From: Emcibacter sp. SYSU 3D8
GTDB taxonomy: Bacteria; Pseudomonadota; Alphaproteobacteria; SMXS01
Direction: 5' to 3'
NCBI RefSeq assembly: GCF_039655875.1
Contig: NZ_JBBYXK010000003.1
Location: 372,001-436,000 of the forward strand
Length of the DNA stretch: 64,000 nt
Below are positions 29,821 to 37,998 of the stretch, in pieces (positions within the stretch are counted from its first letter, which is position 1; each line of letters opens with the position of its first letter). The notes beneath the pieces were generated by a model. That model was given only the letters and a program-made list of their open reading frames with translations, had not been told where the DNA came from and ran no database searches. The position numbers were made by a program, and so were the translations under genes.

Positions 29821-29870
29821 TGCATGACAGATGTCATCAACCGATGATACAAGGTGCATGACGGATGTCA
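29821..29870. promoter_or_regulatory. Twin operator-like palindromes, 34 bp apart
   Basis: The 16-mer TGCATGACRGATGTCA occurs at 29821-29836 and again at 29855-29870, with one base difference. Each contains TGAC-N4-GTCA; the first extends to the perfect palindrome ATGACA-GA-TGTCAT. They lie between the end of the TetR gene and the start of the flavoprotein gene, 47 and 81 bases before its ATG. The 34-bp spacing is close to three helical turns, so two dimers would sit on one face. Binding by the adjacent TetR protein is inferred. Confidence 0.65.
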
Positions 29871-29930
29871 CGTACCATTCCGACGAGGTGGGGAAAAATA
29901 CCCGCGACGGTACGGTCCTGGGGAGGACCT

Positions 29931-30599
29931 TCAGACGGATGCCATGCGATGGAAACCAGCGGCGAAGAACGGCGCGAGGTGGTCCAGTATGGCGTCGAAG
30001 TCGGTCGGATGGATGGTGCCGTTGGACAGTCGCTCCAGTCCCGCCGTTTCCGAGTAGATGCTGATCACCGCCGTCAGCAGCATGTAGAACGACAGGATAA
30101 TGCTGCGCTCGCTGGCCGTGGGGATCGACAGCCGGATCAGGTCCATGACGCGGCGCAAGGCCGGCGCGTACATGTCGTTCATTTCGACCAGGAACTCGCT
30201 TTGCTGCGAACTGTAGAGCCCGGCCATCATGTGGATGTAGTCGCGCCATCCCTGGCCGCCGCGCACCAGCCGGTCGATGGATGGCTGCGTGAAGGCGCGG
30301 ATCAGGGTCTCCACGCCGGGTGGTCGGTCGCCGGACTGCGCCACCGCGCTCTCGATCGAGGCGAGAATGGCGCCGTGCAGTTCGTCGGCCCGCCGCTGCA
30401 GCACCGCGCGGAACAGGTCGGTCTTGGGGCCGAAATAATAGCTTGCCAGTGCCACGTCGACGCCGGCCTCGCGGGTGATCTGGCGGATGGTCACGCCGTC
30501 GAAGCCGCGCCGGGCGAACAACCGCTCCGCCGCGTTGAGAATGCGATCGCGCGTGGTCGGCGTGATATCGGGTCCGTTCACCAGCGGGTCCAGCGTCAT
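29931..30599 (-). CDS. TetR/AcrR family transcriptional regulator (copy 1)
   Basis: A 222-residue regulator. The N-terminal helix-turn-helix is clear at about residues 18-62 (RILNAAERLFARRGFDGVTI, then REAGVDVALASYYFGPKTDL). The C-terminal ligand-binding domain is helical and of the AefR/RutR-like kind; the inducer is unknown. It lies upstream of the flavoprotein and Rieske genes on the same strand and is divergent from the TonB receptor gene, so it could control both sides. The ATG at 30599 has no strong ribosome site. Confidence 0.92.
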   Translation of the reverse strand: MTLDPLVNGPDITPTTRDRILNAAERLFARRGFDGVTIRQITREAGVDVALASYYFGPKTDLFRAVLQRRADELHGAILASIESAVAQSGDRPPGVETLIRAFTQPSIDRLVRGGQGWRDYIHMMAGLYSSQQSEFLVEMNDMYAPALRRVMDLIRLSIPTASERSIILSFYMLLTAVISIYSETAGLERLSNGTIHPTDFDAILDHLAPFFAAGFHRMASV

Positions 30600-30773
30600 C
30601 GGGGGCGCACCACCATAGAATTCCGTATCCTCAAAGTCATCAACGCTTGTTGAACGGCAATATCATCCTCTGGGCGAATTCTTGAGGAGGATCGAGGATT
30701 TTCGCCCGGTTTAGCCCGAATTTGATGAGTTTCTGGGCAAATGTGACATTATAGCGACACTTCAGTATGTTTT

Positions 30774-30787
30774 TGATCATATGGTCA
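30774..30787. promoter_or_regulatory. Palindrome in the tetR/TonB-receptor divergent region
   Basis: TGATCATATGGTCA is a 14-bp palindrome with one mismatched pair, in an AT-rich part of the 281-bp gap between the TetR gene and the TonB receptor. It could be an operator for either gene. The rest of the gap shows no coding frame. Confidence 0.35.
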
Positions 30788-30880
30788 GGAAAATATTTAC
30801 ACACTTGTTGAGTGCCTTCATAAGTTTGGAACTGAGTGAAAATCGGGCCCGAAAGCGGCCCACACAGCGGGGAGTTTATG

Positions 30881-33259
30881 ATGACAACCGGGAAACTGGG
30901 GTTGAGTACGGCTCTGTGTATGAGCCTGCTGGGACTGGGCGCCGGCGCGGCATACGCGCAGGATGCGGCGGCGGCAGGGGCCTCCAGGCCAGGCATCGTT
31001 ACGGGCGTCGAGACCGTCACGGTGACGTCGCAAAAGAAGGAAGAAAGTATCCAGGACGTCCCGATCTCGGTGACCGCTGTGACCGGCGCCAAGATGGAAA
31101 ACCTGCACGCGACGACGCTTGAGGCCCTGCAGGGTTACATCCCCAACGTGCAGATCGGCCAGTTCGCCAACGTCACCCACGGCGCGGTGTTCAACATCCG
31201 CGGTATGGGCGTGATCGAGCCCGATCCGTATGCGGGCACGACCGTGGTCGTCGTACAGGACGAAGTGCCGCAGTTCTTCAACATGACCGCGCTGCTCGAC
31301 ACCTACGATCTCGAGCGCGTCGAAATTCTGCGCGGTCCCCAGGGCACGCTGTTCGGCGCGAACAGCACCGGCGGCGTGGTGCAGGTGGTGACCCGCGGGC
31401 CGTCCGGCGATTTCGGCGTGAATGCCCAAGCCACTTACGGCAATTACGACACGATCGAATTCAAGGCCGGTCTGGACTTCCCCATCATCGAGGATGTGCT
31501 TTCAGGCCGTGTGACCCTCTCGCACCATCAACGGGACGGTTACGTCACCAACATCGTCGACGGCAAGCCGCAGAATGATCGCGATCGTACCGCGTTCCGC
31601 CTCAACCTGACGTGGGACAAGGGCGAGAATTTCCGGGCCAGCCTGATCAGCGAATACCACATGCACCGGGACGGCTCGGGCGCATCCATCGCCGGCGATA
31701 CACCTGGCGATCCGCTACTGGGTATTCCCGGCGACGTGCAGTACCAGCCAGCCGGGACGGTCTATCCCAACCCGGAGTCGCCCGATGCGGTCTCATTGCT
31801 GCCGATGTACGAATCGCCCTGCCTGATCGCCGGGCAGCGCTGCAAGGCGCCGAAGAAGTACTACTCGGCGCGCGACACGAATATTCCCGATATGTCCAAC
31901 ATGGACACCTACTCCTTTACCTACAAAATGGCGTGGGACAGCCCCATCGGCGATCTCGTTTCCGTCACCGCCTACAAGCACTTCCGCCTGCGCGAGTTCA
32001 CCGATCAGGACTGGACGCCCAAGTTCCAGGACGACACCGATCGCCGTACGGCGGGCTATCAGTTCAGCCAGGAACTTCGCGACACATTCCAGCCCTGGGA
32101 TGGCGTTGAAGTGTTGATCGGGGCGTTCTTCGCCAACTACGCCTATGACCACTACCAGGACTTCCGGATCCAGTTTGCGGCGCCGGGTTTGCGTCAGCTC
32201 ACCGAGTTCAACTCCGAGACCACCACCATGTCCGCGTTCCTGCAGACATATGTGGATGTCACCGACCGGTTCCGGCTGAATGGCGGCGTGCGCTTCACGC
32301 ACGAGACCACGGACATGTCCATTTACCAGCCGACGTTCATTGATACGACGGGCAAGGCCCAGTTGCTGGGCCGGCCGTTCAATCGCATGCCCAGCCCGAC
32401 CGAGCTCACCCTTGGCATCGTGGAGGTTGATGGCAAGGACTCATGGGACAACATCGGCGGCAAGGTGGGCTTCGAGTTCGACGCCAGCGATGACGCAATG
32501 ATCTACGGATACTATGCCCACGGTTTCAAGTCGGGCGGTTTCGTTGGCCGCATCGGTATTCCGCAGGATATCGGCCCCTATAACCCCGAATATGTCGATA
32601 CCCTTGAACTTGGCCTGAAGAGCGACTGGTTCGACAATCGCCTGCGCGTGAACGTTACCGGTTTCTACAACTGGTACTCGGACATCCAGCTCGCCTCGAT
32701 CTACTTTTTCGAGGACGATTTCGGCAACACGATCAACGGCAACTCAATCCAGAACGCAGCGTCGGCTCATACCAAGGGCATCGAAGCGGAAATCATCGCG
32801 GTGCCGGTGAACGGTCTGACGCTCAATGGGTCCCTGGGCTGGCTCAAGGCGACCTACAGCGAGTTCCTCTTCTTCGATGGCGCGACGGGCGAGTTGGTCG
32901 ACCTGTCGGGCGCGGCGCTGCAGAACTCGCCGAAATGGACGATCAATGTGGGCGCCGAATATGCGTTCCTGATCAGCGACAATTTCGAGATCAGGACCAA
33001 CGTCCAGTACAAGTACGTCGCGAAGAAGTACAACGTGAACCTGCAGAACACGGCCCGGGCCGAGATTCAACCGACGCACACCGTCGACATGAATCTGGAT
33101 TTCGGGCCGCCTGAAGGCACATGGAGCGTTGGCCTCTATGCCCGCAACCTGTTCGACAACCGCTACATCTCCAGCGTGTTCGATGCGCCGGGCACGCTCG
33201 GGCTGGTGAACTATGCCGATCCCCGCACCTATGGCGTGACGGTGAAGCTGAAAATCTAG
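30881..33259 (+). CDS. TonB-dependent outer membrane receptor
   Basis: A 792-residue receptor. The signal peptide ends at AYAQD (cleavage after about residue 25). A TonB-box-like stretch (ETVTVTSQKKEE) is followed by the plug domain (QDVPISVTAVTGA; RVEILRGPQGTLFGANSTGG) and a 22-strand barrel to the C-terminus (YGVTVKLKI). This is the receptor type that expanded in sphingomonads and relatives for import of large organic molecules as well as iron complexes. GGGGAG is three bases before the ATG at 30878 and six before the ATG at 30881; the second gives better spacing. Its position beside the TetR, flavoprotein and oxygenase genes suggests uptake of their substrate. A terminator follows. Confidence 0.93.
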   Translation: MTTGKLGLSTALCMSLLGLGAGAAYAQDAAAAGASRPGIVTGVETVTVTSQKKEESIQDVPISVTAVTGAKMENLHATTLEALQGYIPNVQIGQFANVTHGAVFNIRGMGVIEPDPYAGTTVVVVQDEVPQFFNMTALLDTYDLERVEILRGPQGTLFGANSTGGVVQVVTRGPSGDFGVNAQATYGNYDTIEFKAGLDFPIIEDVLSGRVTLSHHQRDGYVTNIVDGKPQNDRDRTAFRLNLTWDKGENFRASLISEYHMHRDGSGASIAGDTPGDPLLGIPGDVQYQPAGTVYPNPESPDAVSLLPMYESPCLIAGQRCKAPKKYYSARDTNIPDMSNMDTYSFTYKMAWDSPIGDLVSVTAYKHFRLREFTDQDWTPKFQDDTDRRTAGYQFSQELRDTFQPWDGVEVLIGAFFANYAYDHYQDFRIQFAAPGLRQLTEFNSETTTMSAFLQTYVDVTDRFRLNGGVRFTHETTDMSIYQPTFIDTTGKAQLLGRPFNRMPSPTELTLGIVEVDGKDSWDNIGGKVGFEFDASDDAMIYGYYAHGFKSGGFVGRIGIPQDIGPYNPEYVDTLELGLKSDWFDNRLRVNVTGFYNWYSDIQLASIYFFEDDFGNTINGNSIQNAASAHTKGIEAEIIAVPVNGLTLNGSLGWLKATYSEFLFFDGATGELVDLSGAALQNSPKWTINVGAEYAFLISDNFEIRTNVQYKYVAKKYNVNLQNTARAEIQPTHTVDMNLDFGPPEGTWSVGLYARNLFDNRYISSVFDAPGTLGLVNYADPRTYGVTVKLKI

Positions 33260-33268
33260 TACAAAGGG

Positions 33269-33304
33269 GCGTGCCCGGCGACGTGGCCGGGCACGCTTCT
33301 TTCT
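33269..33304 (+). terminator. Rho-independent terminator after the TonB receptor
   Basis: An 11-bp perfect stem (GCGTGCCCGGC/GCCGGGCACGC) starts ten bases after the stop and is followed by TTCTTTCT. Confidence 0.85.
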
Positions 33305-33321
33305 CCGGGGAATCCAGCGGC

Positions 33322-34407
33322 ATGGCCATCGACCTCGCATCCGCCATCGCCGACATTGCCGACAGGCAAGCCATCGCCGCCAATCTGGCGAACCACAGCC
33401 GCGGCATCGACCGCTGCGACGCGAACCTCATCAAGTCCGTCTACCATCCCGGCGCGACCGTCTCCTACGGCATGTTCAACGGGCCGGCCGAGGAATTCGC
33501 CGATGTCATCGCCGGATTGATCGCGGCCCGGCCGATTACCCTGCACCGCCACTGCAACCGTTCCATCAGGCTGGATGGCGACCGGGCCCTGTCCGAGAGC
33601 TACGTCATCGCCTATCTGGAACGGACCAACGAGAATCCGCCGTTACAGACCATGGTCGGCGGCCGCTATCTCGACCGGCACGAAAAGCGCGGCGGCGTCT
33701 GGAAGCTGACCCATCGGCTCTACGTGCTCGACTGGAACACCAACCGTGCGCCCACCGGCACGGCGTCGCCGTCCTATGACGGTCCGCCCTTCATTCGCGG
33801 CACCCGGGGCAGTGACGATCCGGGCATTCGGCTGCTCACCGCGTGGAAGCAGGACATGAACAAGGGAGATTCCACCGTGCAGGTTTCCGACGACCTGGCC
33901 GAAAAGGCCGCCGTGGTACTGGCCAAGCAGGACATCCATGAGTTGATCATGGCCCAGGCCCGCGCCACCGACCGGGGTGACGAGGCGCTGCTGCGCTCGG
34001 TGTGGCATCCCGGGGCGACCATCGACGCGGGCGTCTTTGCCGGCCCGGCCGACGAATTCTGCGGCATGATCATCGGCGCCACCGCTGACCTGCAGGGCAT
34101 GTCCCACTCGGTGGCGAACGAATGGATCGACGTCGAAGGCGACATCGCCGTGGCGGAAAGCTACGTCATCGCCTTCACCCGCGTGCCCGGGAAGGACGGC
34201 TTCACCGACGATCTCACCGGCGGCCGCTACGTCGACCGGTTCGAACGGATCGGCGGCGTGTGGAAATTCACCCGCCGCGTCTTCGTGATGGACTGGATGA
34301 CCAGCCATCCATCCACCGACCAGACCGGGCAGGGCATGTACGAGACGCTGACAACGCGGGGCGGCAAATATCCCGACGATCCGATCTATGCATTCTGGGG
34401 GCCGTGA
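33322..34407 (+). CDS. Tandem SnoaL-like (NTF2-fold) protein
   Basis: A 361-residue protein made of two SnoaL_4-type units. Unit 1 covers about residues 1-155 (RQAIAANLANHSRGIDRCD, VYHPGATVSYG, GGRYLDRHEKRGGVWKLTHR). Unit 2 covers about 190-340 and repeats the same landmarks (IHELIMAQARATDRGD, VWHPGATIDAG, GGRYVDRFERIGGVWKFTRR). Single-domain members include cyclases, isomerases, dehydratases and ring-hydroxylating enzyme subunits; which applies here is unknown. Beta subunits of Rieske oxygenases share the fold, but the internal duplication argues for a stand-alone enzyme or binding protein. The ATG at 33322 has only a weak ribosome site. It lies downstream of the receptor terminator. Confidence 0.82.
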   Translation: MAIDLASAIADIADRQAIAANLANHSRGIDRCDANLIKSVYHPGATVSYGMFNGPAEEFADVIAGLIAARPITLHRHCNRSIRLDGDRALSESYVIAYLERTNENPPLQTMVGGRYLDRHEKRGGVWKLTHRLYVLDWNTNRAPTGTASPSYDGPPFIRGTRGSDDPGIRLLTAWKQDMNKGDSTVQVSDDLAEKAAVVLAKQDIHELIMAQARATDRGDEALLRSVWHPGATIDAGVFAGPADEFCGMIIGATADLQGMSHSVANEWIDVEGDIAVAESYVIAFTRVPGKDGFTDDLTGGRYVDRFERIGGVWKFTRRVFVMDWMTSHPSTDQTGQGMYETLTTRGGKYPDDPIYAFWGP

Positions 34408-34615
34408 CTTTCAACAAACATCTTGGTCAGCATTAGTCTCATGGGCGCGGATCGGGCACTATCCTGCTCCATGAACCGCGCTGACTGGAAACGGCGGACT
34501 CACGGGGGTGGCCGGGTTGCGCTGGGGCCGGTCGGTGCTCGCGACCAAACGGACCGGTAGTATGCCGCCGGCAGAAAACAGGTCGGGCGACGACCTTTTC
34601 GGGGGAGGAAGGTTG

Positions 34616-36502
34616 ATGCGCACCATAATCGGATTGGCGGCGGCCGTGCTGGCCGCTGCGTACCTGTCCTCGGCCCCGATGGCTGCCGGCACGTCCGGTC
34701 ACGGGTCGCTCGGCCTTACCGAGCAGAAAAAGGAGTCGCCGGGCGGCAAGGTCTATGCCGCCGGCTGCGCCGGCTGCCACGAAACCGGCGTTTCACGGGC
34801 GCCGCATCCCAAGATGTTGCAATTCATGGCGCCTGAATCCATCTACCGGGCGTTGACCGTGGGTGTCATGAAGCCGCAGGCGGCTCATCTGTCGGACATG
34901 GAAAAACGCCAGGTCGCCGAATTTCTCACCAACCGCAAGCTGGGCGCGAAGGTCACCGCATCGTCGGCGCCCACCTGCACCGGCGATGCCGCACGGTTCG
35001 ACTTTGCCAGGCCGCCGTCCGTCCCCAACTGGGGGCTGGGCTACGGCAACAAGCGGCTGGTGCCCAGCGAGCGCGCCGGCATCGGCCGCGCCAACGTGGC
35101 GTCGCTGAAACTGAAATGGGCCTTCGCTTTCCCCGACGCCCTGCGCGCCCGCTCCCAGCCCGGCCTGGCCGGCGGCGCTGTATTCGTCGGCAGCCAGAAC
35201 GGTACCGTGTTCGCCCTCGACCGCGAGACAGGCTGCGTGCGCTGGATGTTCCACGCCTCTGCCGAAGTGCGAACCGGGATCGTCGTCAGCCAGTGGAAGG
35301 CCGGCGACAGCGCCGCCCAGCCCAGGCTCTATTTTGGCGACCTGATCGGCAACGTCTACGCGGTCAGCGCCGTGACCGGCCAACAGATCTGGCGCGCCCA
35401 TCCGGACGATCATCCCAGCGCAACCATCACCGGCACGCCGACGCTTCACGGCGGCCGGCTCTACGTGCCGGTATCGTCGCTCGAAGTGGTGCCTGCGACC
35501 GACCCGGCCTATGCCTGCTGCACGTTCCGGGGCTCGGTGACGGCGCTCGATGCCGCGACCGGCAAGCAGGTCTGGCAGACCCATTCAATCGACGAGACAC
35601 CCGTGGTGCGCGGCAAGAATGCCGTCGGCACCGACCGCATCGGCCCATCGGGCGCACCGATCTGGAACAGCCCGGCCATCGACGTCCGGCGTGGCCAGCT
35701 CTATGTGGGCACCGGCGAGAATTATTCATCGCCGGCGACGGACACCAGCGATTCCATCATCGCCATGGACCTGAAGACCGGCAAGAAGAAGTGGGTCTAC
35801 CAGGCCACGTCGGGCGATGCGTGGAACTCGGCCTGCGTCGCCGAACCGAAGCACAATTGCCCGGAAGAGAACGGTCCGGATTTCGACTTCGGCGCCGCCA
35901 TGGTGCTTGCCCGCGACGCCGACGGCAATGAACTGGTGCTTGGCCCCCAGAAATCGGGCGTCGTCCATGCGGTTGATCCGGACACCGGCAAGCTGATCTG
36001 GAAGACCAAGCTCGGCCGCGGCGGGCTGCACGGCGGCGTCCACTTCGGCATCGCCGCCGACAGTGGCCGGGTGTTCGTGCCGATCTCGGATGCGCCCGAC
36101 ACGATCACCTATGACGAAGAGCCCAATCCCGGTCTGTTCGCGCTCGACCTCAGGACCGGCGCCAATGTCTGGCAGATGCCGCTGAAGGACGAATGCAACG
36201 GCCGGGAGTTCTGCGCCGTGGGCAACGCCGCAGCCATCACCGCCACGCCCGAACTGGTATTCGCCGGCGCGCTCGATGGCTATTTCAGGGTGCACGATGC
36301 CGCCACCGGCAAGATCTTGTGGAAGCTGGATACGACCCAGCCGGTCAAGACCGTCTCGGGCGTGATGGCCCATGGCGGCTCGATGGATGGCGCGGCGGCG
36401 GCGATCCCGGACGGGGGCCTGTTGTTCGTCAGTTCGGGCTACAATTTCGCCGGCCACATGCCGGGGAATGTGCTGCTGGTGTTCGAGGCGCCGGAGCCCT
36501 GA
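34616..36502 (+). CDS. Quinohaemoprotein dehydrogenase, PVA-dehydrogenase-like (haem c + PQQ propeller)
   Basis: A 628-residue periplasmic enzyme. A signal peptide (residues 1-25) is followed by a cytochrome c domain with haem motif CAGCH (C51, C54, H55) and probable axial M85 (GVMKPQAAHLSD). From about residue 125 runs a beta-propeller with PQQ-type blades (GTVFALDRETGCVRW; GSVTALDAATGKQVW). An adjacent cysteine pair (C301-C302, YACCTF) matches the vicinal disulfide of PQQ dehydrogenases. N-terminal haem plus propeller is the layout of polyvinyl alcohol dehydrogenase. It should oxidise an alcohol and pass electrons to the respiratory chain. Strong GGGGGAGGAAGG before the ATG at 34616. No PQQ synthesis genes occur in the window. 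Confidence 0.85.
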   Translation: MRTIIGLAAAVLAAAYLSSAPMAAGTSGHGSLGLTEQKKESPGGKVYAAGCAGCHETGVSRAPHPKMLQFMAPESIYRALTVGVMKPQAAHLSDMEKRQVAEFLTNRKLGAKVTASSAPTCTGDAARFDFARPPSVPNWGLGYGNKRLVPSERAGIGRANVASLKLKWAFAFPDALRARSQPGLAGGAVFVGSQNGTVFALDRETGCVRWMFHASAEVRTGIVVSQWKAGDSAAQPRLYFGDLIGNVYAVSAVTGQQIWRAHPDDHPSATITGTPTLHGGRLYVPVSSLEVVPATDPAYACCTFRGSVTALDAATGKQVWQTHSIDETPVVRGKNAVGTDRIGPSGAPIWNSPAIDVRRGQLYVGTGENYSSPATDTSDSIIAMDLKTGKKKWVYQATSGDAWNSACVAEPKHNCPEENGPDFDFGAAMVLARDADGNELVLGPQKSGVVHAVDPDTGKLIWKTKLGRGGLHGGVHFGIAADSGRVFVPISDAPDTITYDEEPNPGLFALDLRTGANVWQMPLKDECNGREFCAVGNAAAITATPELVFAGALDGYFRVHDAATGKILWKLDTTQPVKTVSGVMAHGGSMDGAAAAIPDGGLLFVSSGYNFAGHMPGNVLLVFEAPEP

Positions 36503-36590
36503 GCTGGTCCGCGACCATGGCCCGTGACTTGGCCGAAGCGGTTTGATAGACACGATCCATCACTCAACAGCGCATCCGGCAACCTTTCCC

Positions 36591-37214
36591 ATGCCGCCAC
36601 CCGTCGATCACGAAGCCCGCCGCAAGCAGGTCGCTGCCATCGCCGCGACGTTGCTCGCCAAGTCGGGCCTGGAAGGTGTCACGTTCCGCGACATCGCCAA
36701 GGCCGCCGGCTACAGCACGGCCATCGTGTCGCACTATTTCCGCAACAAGCGCGAGTTGATGACCTACATCTTCCGCTCGGCCGCCCAGGGAACCGTGGCC
36801 CGGGTCGACGAGGAACTGGCCGCCGGCAAGCCGCTGCAGGACTGTGTCGAGTGGCTGCTGCCGCTGGATGACGAACGCATCCGCGACTGGCAGGTATGGA
36901 TCGCCTTCTGGGGCCATGTCGCCAACGATCCGGACATGTTGGCCGAGCAGCAGCGCCGCGCGCGCGAGGCGCTCGACCTGATGAGGCGCGTGCTCCTGCG
37001 GGAGTATGCGGGGCTCGACATGCCCGAGCAGATTCTGGAATTGCGGGCGCGGCGCCTGCTCACCATGATCACCGGCCTCGCCACCGAAACCGTCTTCGAT
37101 CCGCAGCAATGGCCGCCCGAACGCCAGCGCGCCGTGCTGGCCGACGAGATCGCGACGATCGAACGCCAGGCGACGCCCCATCCCGCGGAACCGGCTTTTA
37201 CCGCCGGGCGGTGA
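36591..37214 (+). CDS. TetR family transcriptional regulator, BetI-like (copy 2)
   Basis: A 207-residue regulator with an N-terminal helix-turn-helix (AAIAATLLAKSGLEGVTFRD, then AKAAGYSTAIVSHYFRNKREL, about residues 12-55) and a helical C-terminal domain resembling the BetI group (RIRDWQVWIAFWGHV). The effector is unknown. No clear ribosome site precedes the ATG at 36591; a TTG at 36543 in the same frame is an alternative start. The 3' end overlaps the convergent methyltransferase gene by 17 bases. It may control the upstream dehydrogenase gene 88 bases away. Confidence 0.88.
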   Translation: MPPPVDHEARRKQVAAIAATLLAKSGLEGVTFRDIAKAAGYSTAIVSHYFRNKRELMTYIFRSAAQGTVARVDEELAAGKPLQDCVEWLLPLDDERIRDWQVWIAFWGHVANDPDMLAEQQRRAREALDLMRRVLLREYAGLDMPEQILELRARRLLTMITGLATETVFDPQQWPPERQRAVLADEIATIERQATPHPAEPAFTAGR

Positions 37215-37974
37215 CAATCCAGGTTGCCGCGTTCAATGCCACAGCGGCAGGATCTCTGCGTTCGGCCAGCGCCGCACGCAGGCGCGATTCGGCAGCCGCT
37301 CTCATCTCCGGATTTTCGCGAATGATCCTGCCGAGTGCGCCGACTTTCAGCAGCACGGCGGTCATTGCGTCCATATCTCCACTGGAGACCATTTCGTCAT
37401 GCGCCTCGGCGACGCCGTCCCGGAATCCGGCGGCCTCGAGCACTGTCCTGATGTCGCCGGAATCGGCGAAGCTGAAGGGTGTCAGATCGACGCGGGCCTC
37501 GAGTCCGGCGGCCCGCAGCGGCAGATAATCCAGTTCGTTTTCGTCCAGGGATCGCCAGCAGACGAAGGCCAGCCGGCCCGTAGGTTTCAACATCCGGCGA
37601 AAGTTCGAGAAAGCCGCGATGCTGTCCCGGAATGCCATCACACCGAAGCGGGAGAAGACGCAGTCGATGCTGTGCTCGGGCAGCGCCAGCGTCAGCGCAT
37701 CGCATTCGATGAAGTCGGTCTGGCTGTGGCCCACTGTCCGGCGGCGCGCCACTTCCAGGAGCCGGGGCGCAAGGTCGACGCCGGTTACTCGTCCGCCGGG
37801 CCCTACCCGGTCGGCGAGTTGCAGAACCGTTTGGCCGGCGCCGCAGCCCACATCAAGTACGGAGTCTCCTGTCCTGGGGGAAAGCGCCTCGATTGCGCGC
37901 AGACCCAGCGGCGACAACTGGAGGTCCAGCAGGTCCGCGACTTCAGCCCAGGCGATGCTCGCTAGATCGTTCAT
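37198..37974 (-). CDS. SAM-dependent methyltransferase, class I (UbiE-like)
   Basis: A 258-residue Rossmann-fold methyltransferase. Motif I is VLDVGCGAGQTV (about residues 39-50), followed by the acidic turn GVDLAPRLLE and motif IV-like IDCVFSRFGVMAF. The closest general likeness is the Methyltransf_11/UbiE group acting on small molecules. It begins 24 bases after fbiC on the same strand, so it is probably the last gene of the fbiC operon, yet no methylation step is known in F420 synthesis. It might instead modify a substrate of the neighbouring pathway. Confidence 0.85.
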   Translation of the reverse strand: MNDLASIAWAEVADLLDLQLSPLGLRAIEALSPRTGDSVLDVGCGAGQTVLQLADRVGPGGRVTGVDLAPRLLEVARRRTVGHSQTDFIECDALTLALPEHSIDCVFSRFGVMAFRDSIAAFSNFRRMLKPTGRLAFVCWRSLDENELDYLPLRAAGLEARVDLTPFSFADSGDIRTVLEAAGFRDGVAEAHDEMVSSGDMDAMTAVLLKVGALGRIIRENPEMRAAAESRLRAALAERRDPAAVALNAATWIVTARR

Positions 37975-37998
37975 GTCACGCGGCGCAGCGTCGGCGAC

